Shown: piece by piece, positions 33,405 through 41,185 of the stretch
Position numbering within the stretch: the stretch's first letter is position 1
Layout: each line of letters starts with the position of its first letter
Assembly (NCBI RefSeq): GCF_051133435.1
Contig: NZ_JBPGNY010000006.1
Location: 173,829 to 237,828 of the forward strand
Reading direction: 5' to 3'
Length of the DNA stretch: 64,000 nt
DNA from: JAAYAO01 sp051133435
GTDB lineage: Bacteria; Actinomycetota; Actinomycetes; Propionibacteriales; Propionibacteriaceae
Notes under the pieces: generated by a model
Seen by the model: the letters and a program-made list of their open reading frames with translations, nothing else
Databases searched by the model: none
Told to the model about the DNA's origin: nothing
Made by a program: the position numbers and the translations under genes

Positions 33405-33830
33405 ATGTCCGACTACGTCCGCTCCCGCAATCACCTCACCCTGGACGGGGCCCGGATCGCCCTGGCCGCCGCCGCCAAGAAGAGCGCCGAGATGGGCCTC
33501 GCCGTGAACGTGGCGATCGCCGACACCGGTGGCCACCTGCTGGCCTTCGAGCGTCACGACGGCGCCTTCCCGATGTCGGCCCAGGTCGCCCAGGACAAGG
33601 CCTACTCGGTGGCCATCCTCGGCGGCGCCCCCACCCACCTGTTCTACGAGGCGATCAAGGACGACGCGGCCGTGCGCGAGGGCATCGTCCACCAGCACCG
33701 CCTGATCGCCTTCGGTGGTGGCCTGCCGATCATGATCGACGGTGAGTTCGTGGGCACGATCGGCGTCTCCGGTGGCACCGCCGAGGAGGACCGTCAGATC
33801 GCCGAAGCGGGTGCGGCCGCGCTGGCCTGA
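33405..33830 (+). CDS. GlcG/HbpS family (DUF336) heme-binding-like protein
   Basis: A 141-residue protein of the GlcG/HbpS fold: LTLDGARIALAAAAKKSAEMGLAVNVAIADTGGHLLAFERHDGAFPMSAQVAQDKAYSVAILGGAPT, ending GGLPIMIDGEFVGTIGVSGGTAEEDRQIAEAGAAAL. Members are found in aromatic and glycolate clusters and bind heme or other ligands; the exact role is unsettled. AAAGGAAG precedes the ATG by 4 nt. It lies between two terminators, so it is a separate transcription unit or low read-through from the dioxygenase gene. Confidence 0.85.
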   Translation: MSDYVRSRNHLTLDGARIALAAAAKKSAEMGLAVNVAIADTGGHLLAFERHDGAFPMSAQVAQDKAYSVAILGGAPTHLFYEAIKDDAAVREGIVHQHRLIAFGGGLPIMIDGEFVGTIGVSGGTAEEDRQIAEAGAAALA

Positions 33831-33868
33831 GCCCGCCCACGGATCGGCCCCCGGGAGCCGTTCCGACC

Positions 33869-33900
33869 ATGACCCCTGCGACATCGGACGCGGGGGTCAT
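33869..33900 (+). terminator. Hairpin terminator after GlcG-like gene
   Basis: atgacccctgcg (33869-33880) pairs with cgcgggggtcat (33889-33900), with one T-G pair and an 8-nt loop, then the short run tgcctta. Confidence 0.7.
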
Positions 33901-33970
33901 TGCCTTATTCGTCCGCTTCTGGCAAGAATGATGAATCCGACCGATGGGGGTCGTTGACCAGAGGGCTTAC

Positions 33971-34792
33971 ATGAGCGAGACGCAGTCCAGGTCGTCCGAG
34001 GACGGCAGCGTATGGGTGACCACCACCCCGATGTCCAGCGAGGCCTCGGCCGATACCGAGGCGTTGAAATCGGTGGCGACCGCCCTCGACCTGCTGGAAT
34101 GTTTCGCGGTGGACACCGAGTTGGGGGTCTCCGACATCTCCCGCCGGCTCGGGATCGCCAAGAGCACCGCGCACCGACTGTTGACCACCCTGGCCTCCCG
34201 GCGCATCATCGACCAGAACCACGAAACCGGTAAGTACCGTCTCGGCCTGCACCTTCTCGAACTCGGCATCCTGGTGCAGGGGCGCAACGAGATCCGTCAT
34301 GCCGCCCTGCCGGTGATGATCGACATCTCGCGGCGCACCGGCTACACGGTGAACCTCTCGGTGCCCGACGGCCCCGATGTGGTGTTCATCGAACGCATCG
34401 AGATCGGCGGTGCCCGACAGTTGCTCTCCCATTACGGACGCCGCTACCCCGCCCACGTCACCAGTTCGGGCAAGGCGATCGCCGCCCACAACACCGCCTT
34501 CGACCGCGAGCGACGGGCCGCGGGCTTCCCGCCCCGGGCCAGCCGGACGATCCGCAGCGAGGCCGACTGGGTGCGCACCCTGAACGAGGTGCGCCGCCGG
34601 GGGTTCGCGGCCAGCAACAGCGAGTCCTTCGACCGCTTCTCCACCGTCGCGGTGCCCCTGCTGTCCCTGGACGGCACCGCCTTCGGGGCACTGTCGATGC
34701 TCGGGCCGACCGCCCAGTTCGACGGGGCCTTCGAGCGGCACGCCCGGATGCTCAGCGTCGCCGCCAAACGGGTGGTCTCGCTGATCCGCTGA
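33971..34792 (+). CDS. IclR family transcriptional regulator (first)
   Basis: A 273-residue IclR regulator. The winged helix is ALKSVATALDLLECFAVDTELGVSDISRRLGIAKSTAHRLLTTLASRRII, then YRLGLHLLELG and the effector domain: NLSVPDGPDVVFIERIE, YPAHVTSSGKAIAA and FDRFSTVAVPLLSLDGTAFGALSMLGP. It lies between the dioxygenase gene and the decarboxylase operon, and 17-bp palindromes precede both, so it is the likely regulator of this pathway. AGAGGG precedes ATG 33971; an upstream ATG at 33944 has no ribosome binding site. Confidence 0.9.
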   Translation: MSETQSRSSEDGSVWVTTTPMSSEASADTEALKSVATALDLLECFAVDTELGVSDISRRLGIAKSTAHRLLTTLASRRIIDQNHETGKYRLGLHLLELGILVQGRNEIRHAALPVMIDISRRTGYTVNLSVPDGPDVVFIERIEIGGARQLLSHYGRRYPAHVTSSGKAIAAHNTAFDRERRAAGFPPRASRTIRSEADWVRTLNEVRRRGFAASNSESFDRFSTVAVPLLSLDGTAFGALSMLGPTAQFDGAFERHARMLSVAAKRVVSLIR

Positions 34793-34820
34793 CCCGGGGG
34801 TGTCCCGCCTGATGGATCGT

Positions 34821-34837
34821 GTTCGCGCTTGCGGAAC
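34821..34837. promoter_or_regulatory. Probable IclR operator upstream of decarboxylase operon
   Basis: The sequence GTTCG-7-GGAAC mirrors the site at 32237-32253 in half-site sequence and spacing. It lies 88 nt before the decarboxylase start and just after the IclR gene, as expected for a regulator controlling its neighbour. Confidence 0.5.
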
Positions 34838-34924
34838 GAGCCCGAGGAGCGCCTTGCAGCGGCCCTAGATTGGGTCGTCATAGGTGGCAGCAACGGCTGC
34901 TGCACGCCCCCGGGAAGGATGGCC

Positions 34925-35719
34925 ATGACCCAGAACACGTGGAACGTCGAATCCGTAGCGGCCGAGTTGCTGGCCTGTGAGGCCGAGCGGCGTGACCGCG
35001 TCCGCTTCACCGATGAGTGGCCCGAACTCGACGTCGACACCGGCTACCAGATTCAGGACCTGAACCTCGAGAAGCGCCTCGCCCGGGGCGAGAAGCTGAT
35101 CGGCGTCAAGCTCGGCCTGACCAGCAAGGCCAAGCAGGAGCGGATGGGTGTCTACGCCCCCTTCGTCGCCTGGCTCACCGACGCCATGGTGCTGCCGCTG
35201 GGCGAGCCCGTCCCGCAGGACCGGCTGATCCACCCCCGGATCGAACCCGAGATCGTCTTCGTGATGAAGGACCGCCTGGAAGGCCCCGGGGTGACCTGCG
35301 AATCGGCGATGGCCGCGGTCGGCACCGTCTCGGCCGGCGCCGAGATCATCGACTCGCGTTACAAGGACTTCAAATTCCGCGCCGGTGACGTGATCGCCGA
35401 CAACGCCTCCTCCGGTGCCTTCGCCGTGGGTGAGAAGAGCGTCGACGCCGCCGACATCGACGTGGTCGCCGAGGCCGTGCGGGTCGAGGTGGACGGCGAA
35501 CTCGTCCACACCGCCACCGGCGCCGACGTCCAGGGCCATCCCGGTGAAGCCCTGGCCCTGGCCGCCAACGACCTGGCCCGACGCGGCCTGGCCATCGAGG
35601 CCGGCTGGATCGTGCTCACCGGTGGCATGAGCGACGCCGTCTTCGCCCCCGCCGGCAGCGAGGTCGCCTGCCGTTTCTCCACCCTGGGCGATGTCGTGAT
35701 TCACGGCGGGGAGGCCTGA
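34925..35719 (+). CDS. dmpH: 4-oxalocrotonate decarboxylase (hydratase/decarboxylase family)
   Basis: A 264-residue member of the MhpD/DmpH family. Conserved blocks are GYQIQDLNLEKRLARGEKLIGVKLGLTSKAKQERMGVYAPF, HPRIEPEIVFVMK (acidic metal-binding residues), EIIDSRYKDFKFRAGDVIADNASSGAFAVG, and GHPGEALALAANDLARRGLAIEAGWIVLTGGM. Decarboxylase and hydratase paralogues are hard to separate by sequence alone; the tautomerase and semialdehyde dehydrogenase encoded next to it identify the oxalocrotonate branch and favour the decarboxylase. Length equals XylI/DmpH. ATG 34925 is preferred over 34919, since GGGAAGG ends immediately before the latter. Confidence 0.85.
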   Translation: MTQNTWNVESVAAELLACEAERRDRVRFTDEWPELDVDTGYQIQDLNLEKRLARGEKLIGVKLGLTSKAKQERMGVYAPFVAWLTDAMVLPLGEPVPQDRLIHPRIEPEIVFVMKDRLEGPGVTCESAMAAVGTVSAGAEIIDSRYKDFKFRAGDVIADNASSGAFAVGEKSVDAADIDVVAEAVRVEVDGELVHTATGADVQGHPGEALALAANDLARRGLAIEAGWIVLTGGMSDAVFAPAGSEVACRFSTLGDVVIHGGEA

Positions 35720-35724
35720 GCGTC

Positions 35725-35928
35725 ATGCCGCTGGTCGAAGTCACCCTCACCGAGGGCCGCGCCCCCGAGAAGCTCCGCGCGATGATCACCGCGATCACCA
35801 ACGCGGTGGCCACCTCGATCGATGCCCCGCAGCAGAACGTCCGCGTGATCATCCGCGAAGTTCCCGAGACCCACTTCGCCGCCGGCGATCAGACGATCGC
35901 CGAACGCAACGCCGCTGCCAACTCCTGA
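35725..35928 (+). CDS. dmpI: 4-oxalocrotonate tautomerase
   Basis: A 67-residue tautomerase. After removal of Met the catalytic proline is Pro1 (PLVEVTLTEGRAPEKLRAMI), and NVRVIIREVPETHFAAGDQ carries the arginines near 36-40 of the active site. It isomerises 2-hydroxymuconate to 2-oxo-3-hexenedioate for the decarboxylase. It begins 5 nt after the decarboxylase stop and precedes the dehydrogenase by 39 nt, in one operon. Confidence 0.92.
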   Translation: MPLVEVTLTEGRAPEKLRAMITAITNAVATSIDAPQQNVRVIIREVPETHFAAGDQTIAERNAAANS

Positions 35929-35967
35929 ACCTTCTCTCTTCCGCACACCTCGCACAAAGGAACTCCC

Positions 35968-37413
35968 ATGGCTGATCTCCCATTCTTCGGGCACATCATC
36001 AACGGCGAAGAAGTCGAGTCGCTGGACGGCGCCCGCTTCGACGTCGTCAACCCCTGGACCCAGGAAGTCTTCGCCCAGGCCGCCGAGGGCAAGGCCGAGG
36101 ACGCCGACCGCGCCATCGCCGCCGCCCGCAAGGCCTTCGACGAGGGCCCGTGGCCCCGGATGGGCCGCGTCGAGCGCGCCAAGATGATCCACAAGCTCGC
36201 CGATCTGATGGAGGAGCGCGCCGACGAACTGGCGACCCTCGACTCCACCAACATGGCCAAGCCCTTCGCCCAGGCCAAGCACGACGTCGCCCGCTCGGTG
36301 CAGAACTTCCGTTTCTTCGCCGACCACCAGCGTGATGCGGTCGGTGAGGTCTACCCGATGGACTCGGGCCACCACACCTACTCCGAGTACGGCCCGGCCG
36401 GTGTGGTCGCGGCGATCTCGCCGTGGAACTTCCCGCTGATGATGGCCTCGTGGAAGATCGCCCCCGCGATCGCCTGGGGCAACACCGTGATCGCCAAGCC
36501 GTCGGAGGACACCCCCACCTCGGTGACCCTGCTCGGCCGGCTCGCGATCGAGGCCGGCTTCCCGCCCGGCGTGCTGAACATCCTGAACGGCCACGGTGTG
36601 CCGGCCGGCTCCTCGCTGACCGAGGACCCCCGTGTCGACCGGGTCACCTTCACCGGCGACTCCGGCACCGGCAAGATCATCATGTCCGCCGCCGCCTCCC
36701 ACCTCGCCCCGGTGAGCCTGGAGCTCGGCGGTAAGGGCGCCAACATCGTCTTCGACGACGCCGACCTCGACAACGCCGTCTACTGGGCGGTGGAGGCGAT
36801 CTTCCGCAACTCGGGTCAGATCTGCCTGGCCGGTTCGCGGCTGTTCGTCCAGGCCGGTATCTACGACGAGTTCATGAAGCGCTTCGTCGAAGCCGCCGAG
36901 GCGCTGACGATCGGTGATCCCTTCGACCCGAACACCAAGTTCTCCGCGTTGGCCTCGCAGAAGCACTTCAACAAGGTCAAGGGCTTCGTCGACGGGGTGC
37001 CCGCCGAAGGTGGCCGGATTCTCACCGGTGGTGTGGACGAGGAGGGCCGCTGGCTGGTCAAGCCGACCATCATCGTCGACCTGCCGCTGGATGCCTCGGC
37101 CTACTGCCGCGAGATCTTCGGTCCCGTCTGCGTGGTCAACAAGTTCGAGACCGAGGACGAGGTCGTTCATCTGGCCAACGACACCCGTTACGGCCTGAAC
37201 GCGATGCTGTTCACCGAGAACCTGTCGAAGGCACACCGCGTCTCGTCCAATCTCAGGGCCGGCACCGTCTGGGTGAACTGCTTCTTCATCCGCGACCTGC
37301 GCACCCCCTTCGGCGGCGTGGGTGACTCCGGCGTGGGCCGCGAGGGCGGCAACTTCAGCCGGGAGTTCTTCACCGAGCCCAAGGCCGTGGTGATGCAGAT
37401 CGACCGGGGCTGA
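35968..37413 (+). CDS. dmpC: 2-hydroxymuconic semialdehyde dehydrogenase
   Basis: A 481-residue NAD-dependent aldehyde dehydrogenase. It has the active-site pair VSLELGGKGANIVFDDADLD (Glu) and FRNSGQICLAGSRLFV (Cys), the N-terminal ISPWNFPLMMASWKIAPAIAWGN substrate/NAD block and EIFGPVCVV. The closest family type is 2-hydroxymuconic or 5-carboxymethyl-2-hydroxymuconic semialdehyde dehydrogenase. Context with catechol dioxygenase, tautomerase and decarboxylase favours the former. AAAGGAACTCCC lies directly before the ATG. It ends the operon; an IclR regulator follows 56 nt later on the same strand. Confidence 0.9.
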   Translation: MADLPFFGHIINGEEVESLDGARFDVVNPWTQEVFAQAAEGKAEDADRAIAAARKAFDEGPWPRMGRVERAKMIHKLADLMEERADELATLDSTNMAKPFAQAKHDVARSVQNFRFFADHQRDAVGEVYPMDSGHHTYSEYGPAGVVAAISPWNFPLMMASWKIAPAIAWGNTVIAKPSEDTPTSVTLLGRLAIEAGFPPGVLNILNGHGVPAGSSLTEDPRVDRVTFTGDSGTGKIIMSAAASHLAPVSLELGGKGANIVFDDADLDNAVYWAVEAIFRNSGQICLAGSRLFVQAGIYDEFMKRFVEAAEALTIGDPFDPNTKFSALASQKHFNKVKGFVDGVPAEGGRILTGGVDEEGRWLVKPTIIVDLPLDASAYCREIFGPVCVVNKFETEDEVVHLANDTRYGLNAMLFTENLSKAHRVSSNLRAGTVWVNCFFIRDLRTPFGGVGDSGVGREGGNFSREFFTEPKAVVMQIDRG

Positions 37414-37426
37414 CCCGACGATCACG

Positions 37427-37457
37427 GTCGGCGGGCGGCGTAGAATTGTCCGCCGAC
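37427..37457 (+). promoter_or_regulatory. Promoter with internal inverted repeat before second IclR gene
   Basis: gtcggcgg (37427-37434) and ccgccgac (37450-37457) form a perfect inverted repeat, and the -10-like TAGAAT (37441-37446) lies in the loop. This predicts autoregulation of the following IclR gene. It does not share the 17-bp site of the other two targets. Confidence 0.45.
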
Positions 37458-37469
37458 CACAGGAGAATC

Positions 37470-38264
37470 ATGTCCACCACCAACAGCGCGACCACCGGGT
37501 CGTCCGGACGCGATCAGCGCGGGGCGATCGACAAGGCGGTCGCGCTGTTGCGTGCCTTCGCCGACCAATCCGCCAGCGGTCTGGGAGTACGTGAACTTGC
37601 TCGGCTGACCGGCATGAGCAAGTCGACCGCCTTCCGGATCCTGGCGACCCTGGAGGCCAACGATCTGGTGGAACGGGCCGGCACCAAGTACCGGTTGGGC
37701 CCGCTGATCCAGGATCTGCAGGCCCCCGATGCCACCCCCGAGGTGGCCGCCGCCCGGGATGCGCTGACCCCCTACCTGGCGCATCTGTACGAACGCACCC
37801 GCTCCACGGTGCACCTGGCGATTCTGCGCGGCACCGAAGTGTCGTACCTGAACAAGCTGCACGGCCTGCACCAGGTGATCAGCGCCTCGCGGGTGGGTGG
37901 CCGGGTGCCGTCGTATTGCACCGCGGTGGGCAAGGCCCTGTTGGCCTGGCATCCGGAGGTGGCCGCCGAGGTGATGGCCGGGGAGATGCCGGCCTGGACG
38001 GCGAACACCATCACCGACCCGATCGACCTGCGTGCCGAACTGGCCACGATTCGCGATACCGGGATCGCCCACGACCGGGCCGAGATCACCGAGGGTTTGT
38101 ACTGTGTCGCCGCCCCGGTGCTGGCCGGCGGTACCGCGGTCGCGGCCCTGTCGATCTCGGGACTACCCGAGTCGGGCCCCACCGAACAACAGTTGGACGC
38201 GCTGACCCGGGTTTGTCGCAGCGCCGGACGCGCCTACCAGGCCCGCTGGCGCGAACGCCGCTGA
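37470..38264 (+). CDS. IclR family transcriptional regulator (second)
   Basis: A 264-residue IclR regulator: IDKAVALLRAFADQSASGLGVRELARLTGMSKSTAFRILATLEANDLVERAGTKYRLGPLIQDL in the DNA-binding half, then STVHLAILRGTEVSYLNKLHG, VPSYCTAVGKALLAWHPEVAAEV and AEITEGLYCVAAPVLAGGTAVAALSISGLP. It is not a close copy of the regulator at 33971. AGGAG lies 4 nt before ATG 37470. It may control the dehydrogenase operon, the convergent ThDP enzyme, or both. Confidence 0.9.
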   Translation: MSTTNSATTGSSGRDQRGAIDKAVALLRAFADQSASGLGVRELARLTGMSKSTAFRILATLEANDLVERAGTKYRLGPLIQDLQAPDATPEVAAARDALTPYLAHLYERTRSTVHLAILRGTEVSYLNKLHGLHQVISASRVGGRVPSYCTAVGKALLAWHPEVAAEVMAGEMPAWTANTITDPIDLRAELATIRDTGIAHDRAEITEGLYCVAAPVLAGGTAVAALSISGLPESGPTEQQLDALTRVCRSAGRAYQARWRERR

Positions 38265-38349
38265 CGCCCGTCCCCCGCGTACAGCGCAGAGCCTGTCTCC
38301 GCCCCCTCGCGCACCCCTGCGGCCCTCGTCCGGCCCTCTTTTTCGTAGA

Positions 38350-38410
38350 TGCAACCCGCACTCGTTCCTGCGTCACATAGTTGGCCACGCAGGAACGAGT
38401 ACGGGTTGCA
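38350..38410. repeat. 61-bp intergenic palindromic repeat, copy 1
   Basis: Arms 38350-38373 and 38387-38410 are complementary over 24 bp with one mismatch, with a 13-nt loop. The sequence is the same, apart from three scattered differences, as at 41032-41092. It lies between convergent IclR and ThDP-enzyme genes, so it may also act as a transcription terminator. Confidence 0.8.
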
Positions 38411-38419
38411 GGTGCGGGA

Positions 38420-40120
38420 TTACGGGACTTGGGTCGGGGGCACCAGATCGGCCGGACGAGGACGCAGCGCGGTGACGTCGATCTCGATGATGCACGGCCC
38501 ACCCCGTTTCAGCGCCTTCTTCAGCGCCTTGTCGAAGGCCTCCGCGCTGTCGACCGGGCGATGATCGATACCGAGAGACCCGGCCAGTCCGGCGAAGTCG
38601 GGGTTGGTCAGGTCGACCGCGCGCTTTTTCGCACCCCGGGCGGTCTGCATATTGCGCAGTACCCCGTACCCGCCGTCGTTGAACAGCACCACCACCACAT
38701 CAGGACGCTCCGCGGCCAGCACCGCGAGCTCCCCCAGGTGCACCATCAGGCCACCGTCGCCGATCATCGCCAGCACCGGCACGTCCGGACGGGCGACCGC
38801 GGCCCCGATCGCGGTGGCCAGGCCCTGCCCGATGCCACCGCCGGTGGCGTAGAGGTTGTCGGTCGGGTCGTGGATCGGCAACAGCCGGTTGCCCCAGGAA
38901 CTGCCCGGAATGCTGACATCGCGCACCACCGGGGCACGCCGCGGCAGCCGCTTGCGCATCGCATCGCAGATCTGGGCGTAGGCGCCGATGTCCTTGCGGT
39001 GTTCGGCCCGCACCGCCTTGGCCGCCTGCTTCACGCGAGCGGCCCAGTCCTCGTCGGTGGCCACCTCGGTCAACCCGTCCAGCAGTGCCGGGACGGTCGC
39101 ACGGGTGTCGGCCTGCAGACCCACCTCGATCGGAAAGTTGCGGCCCAAGGCATCGGCTTCCAGATCGATCTGGACGTGATTCTCGGGCAGCGGCAGCTCG
39201 AAGTTGCGGGTCTCGTTGGCGCGCAGGTGGCTGCCGATGGTGAGCAGGCAGTCGGCGTCGGTGAGCAGGTCGGTCAGGGCCTCATCGGCGGCGAAGTTGC
39301 CGATACACAGCGGGTGGTCCTCGGCGATCGAGCCGCGTCCGTTGGCCCCGGTCAGCACCCCGGCCCCCCAGCGTTCGGCCAGTTCCACCAGGGCCGGCCC
39401 GACCCGCCGGGCACCGCCGCCGGCCCAGATCAGCGGACGACGGGCAGCAGCCATCACCTCGATGGCGCCTTCCAGGTCTCGTCGGCTCGGTGGCCGTTGC
39501 CGTGCCTCGCGATCATCAACCTTGTTCTGCTCGTCCGGGTCGGCCAGGTATTGCAGATCGATCGGCCAGTCGACGCTGACCGGGCCCATCGGAGCGGTGG
39601 CCAGCAGCCGCACCGCATCGGTCAGCACCGCGCGGGGCTGGCGGGCGGTGGTGATCCGCAGCGCGTGCTGCGATACCGCCGACAGCATCGCCAACTGACG
39701 GGGCACCTCGTGGTAGGCGCCCTTGCCCTCACCGATCAGGTCGACGTTGATGTTGCCGGTGACGTGCAGTACCGGGCTCTGGGCGGTGAGTGCCTCGAGC
39801 ATCGCCCCGGCGGCATTTCCCGCGCCCGTGCCGGTCGAGGTGATCGCGACGCCGATGCCGCCACTGGCTCGGGCGTAGCCGTCGGCGGCGTTGATCGCGG
39901 CGGCCTCGTGGCGCACCGGCACGAACCGCAGTTCGCGGTCGACCGCTTCCACCAGCGGCAGGTTGTGGATGCTGATCACCCCGAAGGCGACCTCCACCCC
40001 CGCGGCGCGCATCACCTCCACCAGCACGTCCCCGCCGGTGCGTGCGTCGGGGGTCAGGTCGGCCACCGCGATCCGGTGGGCCTCGGTGGTGATCGCGTGC
40101 TTCTTGGTCTTCTTCGGCAT
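38420..40120 (-). CDS. Thiamine pyrophosphate-binding enzyme (acetolactate synthase-like)
   Basis: A 566-residue ThDP enzyme. The N-terminal domain has FGVISIHNLPLVEAVDRELRFVPVRHEAAAINAADGYARASGGIGVAITSTGTGAGNAAGAM, including the catalytic Glu in RHEAAA. The central FAD/DHS-like domain includes LIWAGGGARRVGPALVELAERWGAGVLTGANGRGSI. The C-terminal ThDP motif is MIGDGGLMVHLGELAVLAAERPDVVVVLFNDGGYG (GDG...ND). It is not a clear biosynthetic IlvB; benzoylformate decarboxylase, oxalyl-CoA decarboxylase or related activities are possible. Location at the end of the aromatic cluster suggests an aromatic 2-oxo acid decarboxylase, but this is inference. Confidence 0.78.
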   Translation of the reverse strand: MPKKTKKHAITTEAHRIAVADLTPDARTGGDVLVEVMRAAGVEVAFGVISIHNLPLVEAVDRELRFVPVRHEAAAINAADGYARASGGIGVAITSTGTGAGNAAGAMLEALTAQSPVLHVTGNINVDLIGEGKGAYHEVPRQLAMLSAVSQHALRITTARQPRAVLTDAVRLLATAPMGPVSVDWPIDLQYLADPDEQNKVDDREARQRPPSRRDLEGAIEVMAAARRPLIWAGGGARRVGPALVELAERWGAGVLTGANGRGSIAEDHPLCIGNFAADEALTDLLTDADCLLTIGSHLRANETRNFELPLPENHVQIDLEADALGRNFPIEVGLQADTRATVPALLDGLTEVATDEDWAARVKQAAKAVRAEHRKDIGAYAQICDAMRKRLPRRAPVVRDVSIPGSSWGNRLLPIHDPTDNLYATGGGIGQGLATAIGAAVARPDVPVLAMIGDGGLMVHLGELAVLAAERPDVVVVLFNDGGYGVLRNMQTARGAKKRAVDLTNPDFAGLAGSLGIDHRPVDSAEAFDKALKKALKRGGPCIIEIDVTALRPRPADLVPPTQVP

Positions 40121-40186
40121 GCTCGACACCCTCTTTCGCCAGTTCTGCCACGTTACGCGAAGCAGGCCGGGAAACCGCGTTCGGGG

Positions 40187-40981
40187 TCAGCTCGGCGGGG
40201 CACCGTCGGCTTCGACGGGCCTGCCCTCGCGGCGTTTGCGGATCGTTCGCCACACCCGGTGGCAGGCGATCACGATCAGCGCCCAGGCCAACCCGAGCAG
40301 GGCGGCGGCCAGCACGTCGGTCAGCCAGTGATAGCCCAGGTACACCCGCGAGAAGGCCATCGTCGCGGCATAGCCGAGGCCGAGGAGCGCGATCAGCACC
40401 CGTTGCCACGAGGGCCGGTTCCAGATGTGCCGGATCAGCAGGTAACACACGATCGTGGCGGCGGCGAAGGCCTGCAGGGAGTGTCCGCTGGGGAAACTCG
40501 GTGAGGTTTCGTAGGGCGGCACCGCGTCGATCACGGGCGGGCGGGGTCGGCCGATGACGCCCTTGGTGGTGGTCGAGATCAGCACCGCACCGATCTGGAC
40601 GAGCAACACCAACACCACCGGGGTCGGGTTGCGCCAGCGCCACCACAGCAGCAGCGAAATCACCATCATGATGATCGGCTGCCAGATCGGTCCGCCGGAG
40701 TTGGTGAACCACATCAGCACCGTGGTCGTCGCGCCGGTGCGCCGGGCCATCGCCCAGTCCAGCACCGGACGGTCCCACAGGGCGATGCCCTGCCGGTCGG
40801 CGACCGCTTCGAGGATTTCGCCGGCCAAGTGGAACAGTCCGGTCACCGCCAACCCGGCGGCCAGCAGCACCAGCAACAAGATCAGGGTCGGCCGGGGCAG
40901 GCCGATGATCCACTCGGCGAAGCGTCGGACCCCGGCTCGAAGACGATCGCCCAAACCACCCACCGACTTTGTTCCCTTCAT
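40187..40981 (-). CDS. PAP2 family phosphatase
   Basis: A 264-residue membrane phosphatase. The acid-phosphatase motifs are KGVIGRPRPP (C1), SPSFPSGHSLQAFAAA (C2) and SRVYLGYHWLTDVLAAALLG (C3), with at least six hydrophobic segments. It dephosphorylates a lipid phosphate such as phosphatidate or undecaprenyl pyrophosphate. It lies upstream of murT-gatD on the opposite strand, which would suit a role in lipid-carrier recycling (inference). The start MKGTKSVGG follows a purine-rich region without a clear ribosome binding site. Confidence 0.88.
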   Translation of the reverse strand: MKGTKSVGGLGDRLRAGVRRFAEWIIGLPRPTLILLLVLLAAGLAVTGLFHLAGEILEAVADRQGIALWDRPVLDWAMARRTGATTTVLMWFTNSGGPIWQPIIMMVISLLLWWRWRNPTPVVLVLLVQIGAVLISTTTKGVIGRPRPPVIDAVPPYETSPSFPSGHSLQAFAAATIVCYLLIRHIWNRPSWQRVLIALLGLGYAATMAFSRVYLGYHWLTDVLAAALLGLAWALIVIACHRVWRTIRKRREGRPVEADGAPPS

Positions 40982-41031
40982 CTCACCGACCCTACGGGTG
41001 AGGCGCCCTTTCTCGTCCGACCCCTCGCAGA

Positions 41032-41092
41032 TGCAACCCGTACTCGTTCCTGCGTCACGTAGTTCGCCACGCAGGAACGAGTACGGGTTGCA
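41032..41092. repeat. 61-bp intergenic palindromic repeat, copy 2
   Basis: Arms 41032-41055 and 41069-41092 are perfectly complementary over 24 bp, with a 13-nt loop, and match the copy at 38350 in all but three positions. Here it lies in the divergent promoter region between the PAP2 gene and murT, 51 nt from the former. Confidence 0.85.
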
Positions 41093-41185
41093 TGTGGGGT
41101 TCGAGGGGCTCCGACACGTGGAGGGCTCCGACGTGGGCCCTTCCGAGCGCGCCGATTTGGGCATCGGGGCGGGTGAGGGAGAACA

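Noticed and set aside
38381..40504. A 707-codon open frame on the plus strand
   Set aside because: It is antisense to the ThDP enzyme and PAP2 genes, encodes low-complexity Gly/Val/His/Asp-rich sequence, and is a by-product of high-G+C codon bias.
38350..41092. A CRISPR array
   Set aside because: The two repeats are palindromes 2.7 kb apart separated by genes, with no regular spacers and no cas genes.
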